Shown here piece by piece: positions 26,168 to 35,474 of a DNA stretch of 58,495 bases; the stretch's first letter is position 1, and the number at the start of each line of letters is the position of its first letter. Both the position numbers and the translations under genes were made by a program. The notes below the pieces were generated by a model, which saw only the letters and a program-made list of their open reading frames with translations, did not search any database and had not been told where the DNA came from. The stretch is taken from the NCBI RefSeq assembly GCF_007280555.1, contig NZ_VKDB01000021.1:1-58495 (forward strand), written 5' to 3'. The DNA comes from Deinococcus detaillensis. Its GTDB lineage: Bacteria > Deinococcota > Deinococci > Deinococcales > Deinococcaceae.

Positions 26168-27271
26168 ATGACAATCACCAACAAACACAAGCTGGAGGCG
26201 GGTCAGATTGACCTCTCAACCTCCGCCCCACCCGCGCTGGAATTGCGGGGCCTAGTCAAGCACTTCTATGCGCAAGGCCGTCCTACCACCACTCTGCCCC
26301 CGGTGGTGGATAACCTGAGTTTGCAGGTTGCGCCAGGGGAACTGCTGACCTTGCTGGGGCCATCGGGTTGCGGAAAAACGACGACCCTGCGCCTGATCGC
26401 TGGGCTGGAGGAGCCGGACGGCGGCGCGGTCTGGATCGACGGGCGCAATATGACCCAGCCGCCGCAGCCGCCCGAACGCCGGGGCGTGGGGCTGGTCTTT
26501 CAGGATTACGCGCTGTTCCCACACCTGAGCGTGCTGGGCAATGTGCTGTTCGGACTGAATCGTCTACCGCGCGCCCAGCGTCTACTGCGCGCCCGCGAGA
26601 CGCTGTCATTGGTGGGCCTGACCGTCTTCGAGTCGCGGATGCCCCATCAGTTGTCCGGCGGTCAGCAACAGCGTGTCGCGCTGGCCCGCGCGCTGGCCCC
26701 ACGCCCGCGCTTATTGCTGCTGGACGAGCCGTTTTCCAACTTGGACGCGCAACTGCGCCACTCCACCCGCCAGGAGGTACGCACCATCCTGCGCCGCAGC
26801 GGCGTGGCGGCCATTCTGGTCACGCACGATCAGGAGGAGGCCCTAGCCTTCAGTGACCGCATCGCTCTGATGCGCGCTGGGCAGATCGAGCAGATCGGCA
26901 CCCCGCAGGAGGTTTATGCCCGCCCGCGCACCGCTTTTGTCGCTTCCTTCCTGGGCCGGAGCAACCTGCTCTCCGGCACTGTTCAGGCGGGAGTGGCCCG
27001 CACGGTGCTGGGGAACATCCAACTGGAGGGCAAGACTGCTCCTGATGGCCCGGTGATGATCAGTGTGCGCCCCGAGCATCTGGCCTTCTCCGAGGGCAAC
27101 TCCGGGGCCGAGGCGGTGGTGCTGGCCCGTGAGTTCAGGGGCCACGCCGTGACCTATACGTTGGCGCTGGGACAAAAGGAATTACTGCTCCTCGATACGG
27201 GTCACACACTGCATGCCGAGGGCGAACGGGTGCGCGTGTGTGCCGTGCGGACCGGACGGGTGGTGCGCTGA
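26168..27271 (+). CDS. fbpC: Ferric-iron ABC transporter ATP-binding protein
   Basis: A 367-residue ABC ATPase. Walker A is LLGPSGCGKTTTLRL, the Q-loop VFQDYALFPH, the signature LSGGQQQRVALARAL, Walker B LLLLDEPFSNLD and the switch histidine LVTHDQEEAL. A C-terminal TOBE-like part (from about residue 260, MISVRPEHLAFSE) is typical of FbpC/PotA ATPases. GAGGAGG precedes the ATG directly after the fbpB stop. With fbpA and fbpB it makes a complete importer. The N-terminus carries about 20 extra residues before the first beta strand (LELRGLVKHFYAQ). Confidence 0.93.
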   Translation: MTITNKHKLEAGQIDLSTSAPPALELRGLVKHFYAQGRPTTTLPPVVDNLSLQVAPGELLTLLGPSGCGKTTTLRLIAGLEEPDGGAVWIDGRNMTQPPQPPERRGVGLVFQDYALFPHLSVLGNVLFGLNRLPRAQRLLRARETLSLVGLTVFESRMPHQLSGGQQQRVALARALAPRPRLLLLDEPFSNLDAQLRHSTRQEVRTILRRSGVAAILVTHDQEEALAFSDRIALMRAGQIEQIGTPQEVYARPRTAFVASFLGRSNLLSGTVQAGVARTVLGNIQLEGKTAPDGPVMISVRPEHLAFSEGNSGAEAVVLAREFRGHAVTYTLALGQKELLLLDTGHTLHAEGERVRVCAVRTGRVVR

Positions 27272-27504
27272 GGGCATCATGAAATCTTCTGGAATTTGAG
27301 CGAGGCCACCAGAAAGCGGGGAGAATACCGTTCCAAGGAATATCAGCACATACACCTGCCAGACCGCATCGACTAGGTGCAGCAGCCCGATCACTGCCGG
27401 GCCGTCGCCGATGCTTTCTCTCAGAGAAATCTAAGGCTGACGAATGGTCACGCTGAACCCGCTGCAATCTTCGTCAGATTGAGGCTTCGTGCGTTCGGTC
27501 ACGC

Positions 27505-27912
27505 TTACTCCTTTTGAGCTGCGGGAACGGATACCTGCGCGACCGCCTCGAGTTCGAGGGCGACACCGAAATGAAGGGCTGGGACGGGCACGATACACCG
27601 GGCCGGTCGGTGGTCACCCATCCAATTGGCATAAAGGGCGTTGAACTGTCCCCAGAGCCCAACGTCTGTCAGGTAGACCCGAACCTGTGCCAGCTGACGG
27701 CGGCTGCTCACGCAGCCTGTCAGCACCTCGTCCAAGTTGTGGAAGACCTGCGCCACCTGAACCTCGAACGGTTCGTTGGCAAGCGTGTTACCAGCAGGAT
27801 CCACCGGCAGCAGACCGGAAATGAAAGCCAGTCCACCGGCGACGACGGCGTGGCTGTAGTGCCCGCCCGGTGCTGGCAGGCCATCTGCTGTAACAAGGCG
27901 GATCTCCGACAT
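27505..27912 (-). CDS. RidA-family enamine/imine deaminase
   Basis: A 135-residue Rid (YjgF/YER057c/UK114) protein. It has AFISGLLPVDPAGN near the N-terminus, the QVAQVFHNLDEVL helix and the C-terminal RPARCIVPVPALHFGVALEL, which carries the arginine that binds the substrate carboxylate and an ELEAVA end. Rid proteins hydrolyse reactive 2-aminoacrylate-type enamines released by PLP enzymes. Its start overlaps the stop of the upstream PLP dehydratase as TGATG, so the two are translationally coupled, which is the expected pairing of an enamine producer with its clean-up enzyme. Confidence 0.9.
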   Translation of the reverse strand: MSEIRLVTADGLPAPGGHYSHAVVAGGLAFISGLLPVDPAGNTLANEPFEVQVAQVFHNLDEVLTGCVSSRRQLAQVRVYLTDVGLWGQFNALYANWMGDHRPARCIVPVPALHFGVALELEAVAQVSVPAAQKE

Positions 27913-28883
27913 CAGAATGCTCCCTGCAGAAGGCTGCTGAAACGGCTCAGGTCAATGTTTCCGCCCGAGATCACCACGCCCACCCGCAGCCCCCGCAAGT
28001 CGAGCTGATTGCCGAAGGCGGCAGCGGCACCCAGGCAGCCGGTCGGCTCCACCAACATCTTCATCCGGCTGGCAAAAAACGCCATCGCCTCGACGAGTTC
28101 CCCGTCACTGGCGGTCACGATGTCGTCGACCCGCTCCAGAATCACGGGGAACGTATGGCGGCCCAGATGCTGGGTCTGTGCGCCGTCGGCGATGGTCACC
28201 GGGAGATCAATATGCACGATCTGATGACTGCGAAAGCTTCTCTGTCCGTCGTTTCCAGCCTCTGGCTCGACCCCGATCACCCGGCATACAGGGTGCAGGG
28301 CCCTAGCGACCGTGGCGCAGCCGGACAGCAGCCCGCCGCCGCCGAGTGGAACAAGCAGGACGTCGAGAGGGCCGACCTCCTCGAACAATTCCTTGGCGGC
28401 CGTGCCCTGGCCCGCCATCACCTGCAGGTGATCGTAGGGCGGAACCAGGGTCAGGCCACGCTCGTGAGCGAGGCGCTGACCGATGACCTCCCGGTCCTCG
28501 GTGGCGCGGTCGTACAGCACCACCTCTGCACCGTACCCCCGGGTGGCCTCAAGCTTGATGGTGGGGGCGTCGGCTGGCATCACGATAACCGCCGGGATGC
28601 CGAGCAACTTTGCCGCCAGCGCGATTCCCTGGGCGTGGTTGCCCGACGAGAACGCCACCACACCCAGGCGGCGCTGCTCTGGCGTGAACTGCGCGAGCGC
28701 GTTGTACGCCCCCCGGAACTTGAAGGCTCCCATCCGCTGGAAGTTCTCGCATTTGAAGTACAGCTGCGCTCCCAGCCTCTCATTCGCGGTGGTGGAGGTC
28801 AGCACGGGCGTCTGAGAGATGACGCCGACAAGCCGTTCATGGGCGCGGACCACATCATCGTAAGAAAAAGTTGCACCAGTCAT
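27912..28883 (-). CDS. PLP-dependent threonine/serine dehydratase-like enzyme
   Basis: A 323-residue fold-type II PLP enzyme without an ACT domain. GAFKFRGAYNAL holds the PLP-binding lysine, SSGNHAQGIALAA the substrate loop and VPLGGGGLLSG the glycine-rich phosphate loop. The single-domain length and VVISGGNIDL end fit catabolic threonine dehydratase, serine racemase, threo-3-hydroxyaspartate dehydratase or EutB-like enzymes; sequence alone does not separate these. It forms a two-gene operon with the RidA protein downstream and lies between the iron-transport genes and a decayed plasmid-type gene. Confidence 0.88.
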   Translation of the reverse strand: MTGATFSYDDVVRAHERLVGVISQTPVLTSTTANERLGAQLYFKCENFQRMGAFKFRGAYNALAQFTPEQRRLGVVAFSSGNHAQGIALAAKLLGIPAVIVMPADAPTIKLEATRGYGAEVVLYDRATEDREVIGQRLAHERGLTLVPPYDHLQVMAGQGTAAKELFEEVGPLDVLLVPLGGGGLLSGCATVARALHPVCRVIGVEPEAGNDGQRSFRSHQIVHIDLPVTIADGAQTQHLGRHTFPVILERVDDIVTASDGELVEAMAFFASRMKMLVEPTGCLGAAAAFGNQLDLRGLRVGVVISGGNIDLSRFSSLLQGAF

Positions 28884-29049
28884 CCCATCAGCCTAGAGGA
28901 TCTTGAAACCAGTCATGGCAGACAAGCGGGGCAGCGGGCGAACGGCTTGATTGGATCAGGTCGCCTGACAGTTGTGTTGGCTGCCATCAGCTTTAGTGTC
29001 AGTGGCCACGCCTCTGCATCGTCGCTCCTCCAGCCAGTAAGTCGCAGAC

Positions 29050-29706
29050 ATGGGCACTCTCAGCCGCGAGATGGAAGTCTCAGCAATGCACTGGCTCCTG
29101 GCCTGCGGCCTGGAAGCCGAACGTTTCACCAACGCCAAGCGCACCCTCGACGCAGCCCAAGACCGCCTGCTCGACGAGGGATACTTGAAAGACGCCGCCT
29201 TCACGGGCCGGGGCAAGGCCGGGACGTTCCAGTACACGTTCGCCTCTGCGCCGGAACCGTAACTGGTGGACCTGCTGCTGGCCAGAGGAGTGACCCGGCC
29301 TGTCGCCGAGTCACTCGCAGCGGATCATCCTGACCGGGTGCGGCCCGCGATTCAGTCCGTAGATGAACGCCTGACCAGCGGCTGGAACCGCGCTCCCTGG
29401 CTGCCTCGCTGGTAGACGCCGTGTGGAACCCGGCGAAGTGGGGCTACGCTACGGCCCCTGAGAAGGTTAAGAAGGGGCTTGTCAAGCCGCGCTCTGACTC
29501 TGAACCTACTCTCTGAGCCACCGGACCCCAGAGAGGCTATTTTGAGCAGTCTGAAGCTTAAACTCAAACGCGCTTCCTCACTGATGGCCCAAGAAGCCCT
29601 CGCGGGTCTCAGTCCTGCGGGACTCAACCTACTGAGATCGGCGCTGATGAAACCCACACCAGAGTATCTGGCCCTGGCCGAGCAGGTGCTGGGATCACCG
29701 CTTTAA
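29050..29706 (+). pseudogene. Decayed plasmid-type replication initiator, C-terminal part
   Basis: Frames joined here read like the C-terminus of the replication initiator proteins found on Deinococcus/Thermus plasmids: AAQDRLLDEGYLKDAAFTGR and FQYTFASAPEP, an in-frame TAA, then LVDLLLARGVTRPVAESLAA and HPDRVRPAIQSVDERLTSGW. A frameshift near 29385 continues as RSLAASLVDAVWNPAKWGYA, and the original frame resumes as PPDPREAILSSLKLKLKRA to the stop at 29706. Several inactivating changes are visible. The assignment is from memory of family sequence character, so the family name is tentative; the decay itself is clear. Confidence 0.6.
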
Positions 29707-29719
29707 GCAAAAAAACTGA

Positions 29720-29814
29720 AATGAAACTTCCAGAGAAGACCAATGGCCAAGCCACTTCACTCCGCCCAGTCGCTAGGCTGATCAAGGTGCCGAAGAGCAT
29801 TCGTGCCAGGACGC
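29720..29814 (+). repeat. 95-bp direct repeat, copy A
   Basis: Aligns without gaps to 58401-58495 with 77 of 95 identical bases. The best-conserved core is GGCCAAGCCACTTC. It ends in GTGCCAGGACGC where the other copy has ATGCCAGGACGC, so it looks like the upstream region and first codons of a gene, probably from a mobile element. Here the ribosome-binding site (GAAGAG for AAGGAG) and start are degraded and the rest was cut off by the IS6-type element. Confidence 0.8.
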
Positions 29815-29862
29815 AATCGCAGCGGTTCTGGGAATTTAATTGGGGAGGGGGCTGATAAGGTC

Positions 29863-29878
29863 AGTGGCCGTCTGAACC

Positions 29879-29891
<13 letters not shown>
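29863..29891. repeat. Palindrome at transposase 3' end
   Basis: AGTGGCCGTCTGA, then ACC, then TCAGACGGCCACT: 13-bp perfect arms with a 3-base loop. The arms differ in sequence from those in the other two copies but pair perfectly, and again contain the transposase stop codon. Confidence 0.9.
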
Positions 29892-30589
<698 letters not shown>

Positions 30590-30624
30590 GGACGCTCAAC
30601 CTACCGCGCTTAACTTGCCAGAAC

Positions 30625-30694
30625 CTGTGGCGGTAAGGTTTGGCGTCGGTCACGGCGGATCAGCCTACACCGACCCGGTTAAGGCAACACAACT
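30625..30694 (-). mobile_element. 5' end remnant of another IS6-type element
   Basis: Read on the minus strand, it begins with the end sequence GTTGTGTTGCCTTAA (30679-30693), also seen at 22946-22960, and continues to a transposase start VTDAKPYRH (GTG ACC GAC GCC) before it is cut off by the 801-bp element. It shows that one IS6-type copy landed in or recombined with another. Confidence 0.7.
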
Positions 30695-30705
30695 GCGGCA
30701 GCAAT

Positions 30706-31494
30706 CTACAGGCTAGTCACGGCTCCTCCATCCACCAGCAGCACGCTGCCGTTGACGTAGCTGGCGGCGGGCGAACACAAAAAGGCCGCCACCCGCCCAA
30801 ATTCTTCCGGCTGGCCAAGGCGTTTCATTGGAATCTGACCTTCGGACACGGCGCGGACTTCGCCCCGGCTCTTGCCCTGCTTGGCCGCCATGGCGTCATC
30901 CAGCTCGTTGATGCGACTCGTTTCAATTCGGCCTGGAGCCAGCCCATTCACCTGAATATTGTCGCCCGCCAGTTCCAGCGACAAACTCTTACACATCCCC
31001 TGCACAGCGGGCCGGAAGGTATTGGAAAGTGTCAAATTGTCAATCGGCTTTTTGACGCTGCTGCTGAGAATGGTCAGGACGCGCCCACCACCCGCCGATT
31101 TCATCAATGGTAAGGCCAACCGCACGCTCCGCACCACGCTCATTAGGGTGAGTTGAAAGCCTGTAGCCCACTGCACCTCACTGAGCGCTGAGAAGTTACC
31201 CGCCGGTGGCCCACCCGCGTTGCAGATCAGAACGTCCAGCTTGCCGAAAGCCGCGTTCACATCGGCAAACAACTGAGTCAAGTCAGCTTCGCTGGCAACG
31301 TCGGCCCCGAAAGCGAGGACTTCGTTGCCCGTTTTAGCGTGAATGCGCTCTGCTGCGGCCTGAGCGCGGGCTTGGTCACGCGAGCAGATGGCCACTCTTG
31401 CGCCCTCCTCCGAGAGCGCTGCTGCCGTCGCGTAGCCCAAGCCCGCACTGGCCGCCGTGACGAGCGCCGTTTTACCTGTAAGTTGTAAGTTCAC
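30706..31494 (-). CDS. SDR-family protein with replaced catalytic Tyr/Lys
   Basis: A 262-residue short-chain dehydrogenase/reductase-type protein. The cofactor motif is TAASAGLGYATAAAL, and CNAGGPPAG and LTILSSSVKKP match the NNAG and catalytic-Ser regions. Where the YxxxK pair belongs, the sequence is LSNTFRPAVQGMCKSL, so serine and arginine appear in place of tyrosine and lysine. The end FLCSPAASYVNGSVLLVDGG is normal. A FabG-like subfamily with this substitution exists, but its chemistry is unclear to me. The GTG start is fixed by AAAGGAG. It is the last gene of the long minus-strand series, after a 218-base gap that may carry its own promoter. Confidence 0.85.
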   Translation of the reverse strand: MNLQLTGKTALVTAASAGLGYATAAALSEEGARVAICSRDQARAQAAAERIHAKTGNEVLAFGADVASEADLTQLFADVNAAFGKLDVLICNAGGPPAGNFSALSEVQWATGFQLTLMSVVRSVRLALPLMKSAGGGRVLTILSSSVKKPIDNLTLSNTFRPAVQGMCKSLSLELAGDNIQVNGLAPGRIETSRINELDDAMAAKQGKSRGEVRAVSEGQIPMKRLGQPEEFGRVAAFLCSPAASYVNGSVLLVDGGAVTSL

Positions 31495-31712
31495 TGTTGA
31501 TCTCCTTTTGGTTTAGCGTTTAGATGGCCTCGCCGTCCTCAACTTTGTTCGGCCAGACCACCATGCACAGGCCTTTGGGCATAGAGAGCGCCCCACTGGA
31601 GTTACTTCGTTCAGGTTCTCATGCCTTTCCATCACCCGACTTAAGTCAATTGAGGTCGTGGGTTAGTCGCGTGAGCGAAATCGGCTGATGACCTCTCTGT
31701 TCAGCTCAAGAC

Positions 31713-33239
31713 TTACGCCTCTAGGCGGTAGACATCCGTAAACTTTTCGTTGAGTTGTCTGAGATACGGCGCGGGATCAATCGGCTGACCCGTCGCCTGC
31801 AGCATCAAAGCGTTGGGAGTGAATTTCCGGCCATATTGGTAGACATGCTCGGTCAGCCAGGCTCTCAGAGGTGCACATTCACCGGCCCGGAGCTGAGTAC
31901 TCAGTTCGGGAAGAGCCATTTGAGCCGCGTCGTATAATTGGGCGGCCATCACATTGCCCAGCGTGTAATTGGCAAAGGTGCCAAATTGACCTGAGGCCCA
32001 GTGGATGTCTTGCAAGACGCCGTCCCGGTCATCGGGGGAACAGATGCCCAGTGCAGCCTGCATCCCGCTGTTCCAGGCTTCCGGCAAATCACGGACTTCG
32101 AGTGTTCCGGCCAACAACTCTGCTTCGAGTTCCACCCGCAATCCCACATGGGCGTCGTAAGTCAGTTCATCAGCTTCCACCCGAATGAGACCTGGACGCA
32201 CCAAATTGACGGCCCGGTAAAATTCGTCCACATCCACATCTCGCAGTTGCAGCGGAAAGAAAGCTTGCAGCCGCTCAAATTGCCCTTCCCAGAAAGGACG
32301 TCCCCGCGCCACTCGGTTTTCCCACAACCGACTCTGGCTCTCGTGGACGCCGAAGCTGGCTCCGCCTACTGCATAAGCATTCAAATAATCGGAAGTGAAG
32401 GCTGACCGAGTGTAATCTTCGCTCACCCCCTGCTCGTAAATGGCGTGTCCGGCCTCGTGCATCACGCCAAAGAAAGCAGTGGGGAGAAAGTCTTCGGCGT
32501 AGCGAGTGGTGATGCGGACATCGTGGCGGGTGAAGCTGATTTCAAAAGGATGCATAGAGATGTCCAGGCGGCCCCGGTTAAGGTCATAGCCCAGCATCTG
32601 CGCGAAAGACAGAGCGGCTTGACGTTGGCGCTCGGCAGGATAATGACGGTGAAGAAAGTCGTCCCTGGGTGCTTGACAGCGCTCAATGCGCTCCCGCAGC
32701 GCCGCTTGAGCGGGCAGCAGTACCCCAAAGATCGCCCGCAACTGCGCCAGCGTGACGCCCGGTTCGTACTGATGCAGCAGAGCGTCGTAAGGATGGTCTT
32801 CAAAGCCGAGTGCCTGCGCCATCTCGCGCTTGATGCTGACCAGCCGCTCAAGATGTGGCCGCAGCAACGCGAAGTCAGAAGCGGGGCGGGCCTCCTGCCA
32901 GACGGCAGTTGCCACCGCCTTGGTCTGAGCGAATTCATGGTGAAGAGGCAAGGGAATGCGGGCCAGACGCTCCGCTGCGTCGTCGAGTTGGCTCAGCATT
33001 AAAAAAGCGTCAGAGGAAGGATCAAGCCCTTTTTGATCAATCGCGATCTGGCGGCGCAAGGCCGGATCAGTCAGGCGCTGGGTGTAAACGGCGTTAACCG
33101 TGGCCAAGTGATGCGGGCGAACCGCGTTGCCCCCAGACGGCATCTGAGTGCGGGCGTCCCACGACAGCACATTAAGGACGCTGAGCAGATCCGCCAGTTC
33201 ACGCATAGTCTGGAAGGAGGGTCGGTCGAACACGCTCAT
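31713..33239 (-). CDS. M32 metallocarboxypeptidase, Taq type
   Basis: A 508-residue zinc carboxypeptidase of family M32. GVMHEAGHAIYEQG carries the HExGH-type metal site as HEAGH. HESQSRLWENRVARG and the C-terminal FGTFANYTLGNVMAAQLYDA are further M32 hallmarks, as is LSVLNVLSWDARTQMP near the N-terminus. It removes C-terminal residues from peptides in the cytosol. The start at 33239 overlaps the TGA of the upstream lyase gene as ATGA. Length is normal for the family. Confidence 0.93.
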   Translation of the reverse strand: MSVFDRPSFQTMRELADLLSVLNVLSWDARTQMPSGGNAVRPHHLATVNAVYTQRLTDPALRRQIAIDQKGLDPSSDAFLMLSQLDDAAERLARIPLPLHHEFAQTKAVATAVWQEARPASDFALLRPHLERLVSIKREMAQALGFEDHPYDALLHQYEPGVTLAQLRAIFGVLLPAQAALRERIERCQAPRDDFLHRHYPAERQRQAALSFAQMLGYDLNRGRLDISMHPFEISFTRHDVRITTRYAEDFLPTAFFGVMHEAGHAIYEQGVSEDYTRSAFTSDYLNAYAVGGASFGVHESQSRLWENRVARGRPFWEGQFERLQAFFPLQLRDVDVDEFYRAVNLVRPGLIRVEADELTYDAHVGLRVELEAELLAGTLEVRDLPEAWNSGMQAALGICSPDDRDGVLQDIHWASGQFGTFANYTLGNVMAAQLYDAAQMALPELSTQLRAGECAPLRAWLTEHVYQYGRKFTPNALMLQATGQPIDPAPYLRQLNEKFTDVYRLEA

Positions 33240-34132
33240 GAAGCTGCCTGGGGCCAGCGGCCACAAAACAGCAGCACATCCCTAATTTCCTCTTGAAGCT
33301 GAGCGTCAATCTGACTGCCGGGATGCCGCACATGGGCGTCCTGAATGGCCCCACGCAACCGGTAAATTTCTTTGCGGATCGCCAGTCCGGTGCCCGGCTG
33401 AAATTCGTACATCAGCAGTGGGGCCGCTTGGTAAAAAGTCTGTGCGGCCTCGGCACGTCGGCCCGCCGTGAAGTGGGCGAAGATTTCCACCAGCACCTCA
33501 GGAAACGAAAAGCCGGTCATAATGCCGTCGGCCCCGCGCAGCAACTCCTGATAAAAATACATGCCGCCCAGTCCGCCGACCACGCTGAGATCTGGCACAC
33601 GGCGTTTGAGGGTGCTGACTTTCGGCCCGCTGGGCGGTTCCTCCAGCTTAATGACCTTGACCGCCTCTACTTCCTTTGCCAAACGCTCCACCAGATCGGC
33701 ACTCATGGTTACGCCGGTTGCAGCAGGATAATCATGCAAGATGATGGGTACAGTGCTTTGCTCCCCGATCTCGCGGTAATACTCGGCGATGGCCGCTGGG
33801 CCTGCGCCGCGCGGCGGAGCCACCAAGAGTCCGCTGGCTCCCCACTGGGTCATCTGCGTGGCCTTCTTGACTGCTATACGGGTACCCTCTGCACCCGCTC
33901 CCGCGAACACTGGTATGCGGCCTGCACTTGCCGCCACCGTCGTCTCGAGAACAGCCTGCTGCTCGGCCTGATCCAGTTTGCCCGCCTCACCCAGCACTCC
34001 CAGCACCACCACGCCGTCCACACCAGTGCCGATCAGCATCTTGGTCAAGCGGTCCATGCTGGCAAGATCGAGTGCACCTGCCGCGTCAAAAGCCGTCGGC
34101 ATGATGGTATATACGCCCTGAAAATTCGTCAT
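33236..34132 (-). CDS. DapA-family (class I pyruvate-type) lyase/aldolase
   Basis: A 298-residue TIM-barrel enzyme of the DapA/N-acetylneuraminate lyase family. VVLGVLGEAGKL matches the substrate-carboxylate loop, and AVKVIKLEEPPSGPK carries the Schiff-base lysine. The tyrosine that relays protons in DapA (in a YNVP context) is replaced: here the stretch is ILHDYPAATGV, with histidine at that position. This points to a divergent subfamily and away from lysine biosynthesis. In this operon it may cleave or dehydrate a keto-acid intermediate. It is coupled by ATGA to the M32 gene. Confidence 0.87.
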   Translation of the reverse strand: MTNFQGVYTIMPTAFDAAGALDLASMDRLTKMLIGTGVDGVVVLGVLGEAGKLDQAEQQAVLETTVAASAGRIPVFAGAGAEGTRIAVKKATQMTQWGASGLLVAPPRGAGPAAIAEYYREIGEQSTVPIILHDYPAATGVTMSADLVERLAKEVEAVKVIKLEEPPSGPKVSTLKRRVPDLSVVGGLGGMYFYQELLRGADGIMTGFSFPEVLVEIFAHFTAGRRAEAAQTFYQAAPLLMYEFQPGTGLAIRKEIYRLRGAIQDAHVRHPGSQIDAQLQEEIRDVLLFCGRWPQAAS

Positions 34133-34192
34133 GGCCTGTCTCCTTTAATCTTCTGATCTTGAATAGAAAAATCGGGCTGAATCTTCACCACT

Positions 34193-35419
34193 TCAAAGCA
34201 TCGGGCGTCCAGCTCGGTAGGTCATCTGAATACGTTCGATGTCGCTGATCTGCTGGTCGGGTTGGCCGTCTACCACGATGACATCAGCCAAGTAGCCCGC
34301 TTTGAGACGGCCTAATTGCTGATCAAGCCGGTTGATGGTTGCCGCCACACTCGTCGCTGAGCGCAGAGCGTCGTAAGCGTCACGCTTGAGGCCCAAGTCA
34401 ATCATGAACTGCATCTCGGGGGCCACCACGTTGTGCTGCACCACTGGGCTGCCACTGTCTGTGCCGAAGCCGATCATCACCCCAGCCTGCGCCGCTTTGA
34501 CCAGACCTGCGAAGCGCTCACCGCTGGCCACCGCTTTTTGACGCTCCTCAATCTTCCATTCCGGCACGTCGTAAGCCCGGGCGAGTTCTGCCTGACTCTG
34601 CATCACCAGCGGCGCGAAGGTAGTGACAATTGGAATGCCGCGCTCAACAAGAAGCGCAATCGTCTCATCACTCATTGAGCCGCCGTGTTCGACGCAGTCA
34701 ACGCCCGCTTGAACCACGCGGTTGATCACCGAATCGAAAGTCGCGTGCGCCGTGATGGGCAGGCCGTTGCGGTGGGCCTCGTCGATCACCGCGAAGAGTT
34801 CTTCGTCAGTGAATTCGTTGAGGTCGTGCGAGGCCATGATTTTGATCAGATCAGCGCCGCCTCTGACCTGCTCGCGCACCGCCCGGCGCATTTCGTCGGG
34901 GCCGCTGGCTTCACGGCAGGCCCAGTAGGTGTGACCACCCGTCTGAACGATGGCTGCGCCGCAGGCCAGAATCCGGGGGCCAGGGAAAATACCTTGCTCG
35001 ACGGCCTGCTTGGCGTAGAGGTTGGTCTGGTGCATCCCCAAATCGCGTACGGTGGTAATGCCTGCCCGCAAGCTCAACAGCATGTTGCCTGCACTCTTGT
35101 AGGCACTGATCTCAGGCGTGTCGTAGATCGATTGCTGAGCCAAATCGTGAATGCCGTCCCAAGCCAAGTGGGCGTGAGAGTTGATCAGGCCGGGCATCAG
35201 TGTCGCGCCGGTTGGCTGGGCCTGCTCGGCGCGGGCACCAAACTCATGACTGGCCGCCACCGCCTTGATCTTGCCGTTCTCAATTTCGAGAATACCGTCT
35301 TCGATGACCTGATCGTTCTCGCAGGTCAGCAGGCGGCCCTGGAGCAGCAGCGGCTGAATGGGGGTGTCAAACATCGGCTTGATGATTTTCTGAAACTTCC
35401 AGTGCGGTGCTTCGGGCAT
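34193..35419 (-). CDS. Metal-dependent amidohydrolase, imidazolonepropionase/Xaa-Pro-type
   Basis: A 408-residue amidohydrolase-superfamily enzyme. Metal site residues are visible in order: INSHAHLAWDG (HxH), DLIKIMASHDL (bridging lysine), ITAHATF and VEHGGSM (histidines), and GFGTDSGSP (catalytic aspartate). It resembles the group that includes Xaa-Arg/Xaa-Pro dipeptidases and imidazolonepropionase-like enzymes. AGGAGG precedes the ATG by five bases. With the M14, M20 and M32 enzymes around it, a role in cleaving a dipeptide-like or N-acyl amide bond is likely. There is no signal peptide. Confidence 0.88.
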   Translation of the reverse strand: MPEAPHWKFQKIIKPMFDTPIQPLLLQGRLLTCENDQVIEDGILEIENGKIKAVAASHEFGARAEQAQPTGATLMPGLINSHAHLAWDGIHDLAQQSIYDTPEISAYKSAGNMLLSLRAGITTVRDLGMHQTNLYAKQAVEQGIFPGPRILACGAAIVQTGGHTYWACREASGPDEMRRAVREQVRGGADLIKIMASHDLNEFTDEELFAVIDEAHRNGLPITAHATFDSVINRVVQAGVDCVEHGGSMSDETIALLVERGIPIVTTFAPLVMQSQAELARAYDVPEWKIEERQKAVASGERFAGLVKAAQAGVMIGFGTDSGSPVVQHNVVAPEMQFMIDLGLKRDAYDALRSATSVAATINRLDQQLGRLKAGYLADVIVVDGQPDQQISDIERIQMTYRAGRPML

Positions 35420-35474
35420 AAGATGACCTCCTGAAGAATTTGTGAAAGGCGATAGCGGTTATATATAACGGCTC

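Noticed and set aside
27414..27462. TTTCTCTcAGAGAAA hairpin and a CTGACGAA/TTCGTCAG inverted repeat after fbpC
   Set aside because: No T tract on either strand follows the hairpin, and the second repeat has a 25-base loop, so neither is a convincing terminator.
28155..29333. A 392-codon open frame on the plus strand
   Set aside because: Most of it is antisense to the PLP dehydratase, and the remainder runs out of frame across the decayed initiator gene.
31495..31590. Twenty-codon ORF (MPKGLCMVVWPNKVEDGEAI) before the last SDR gene
   Set aside because: It has no ribosome-binding site and could be a chance frame; a leader-peptide role cannot be supported.
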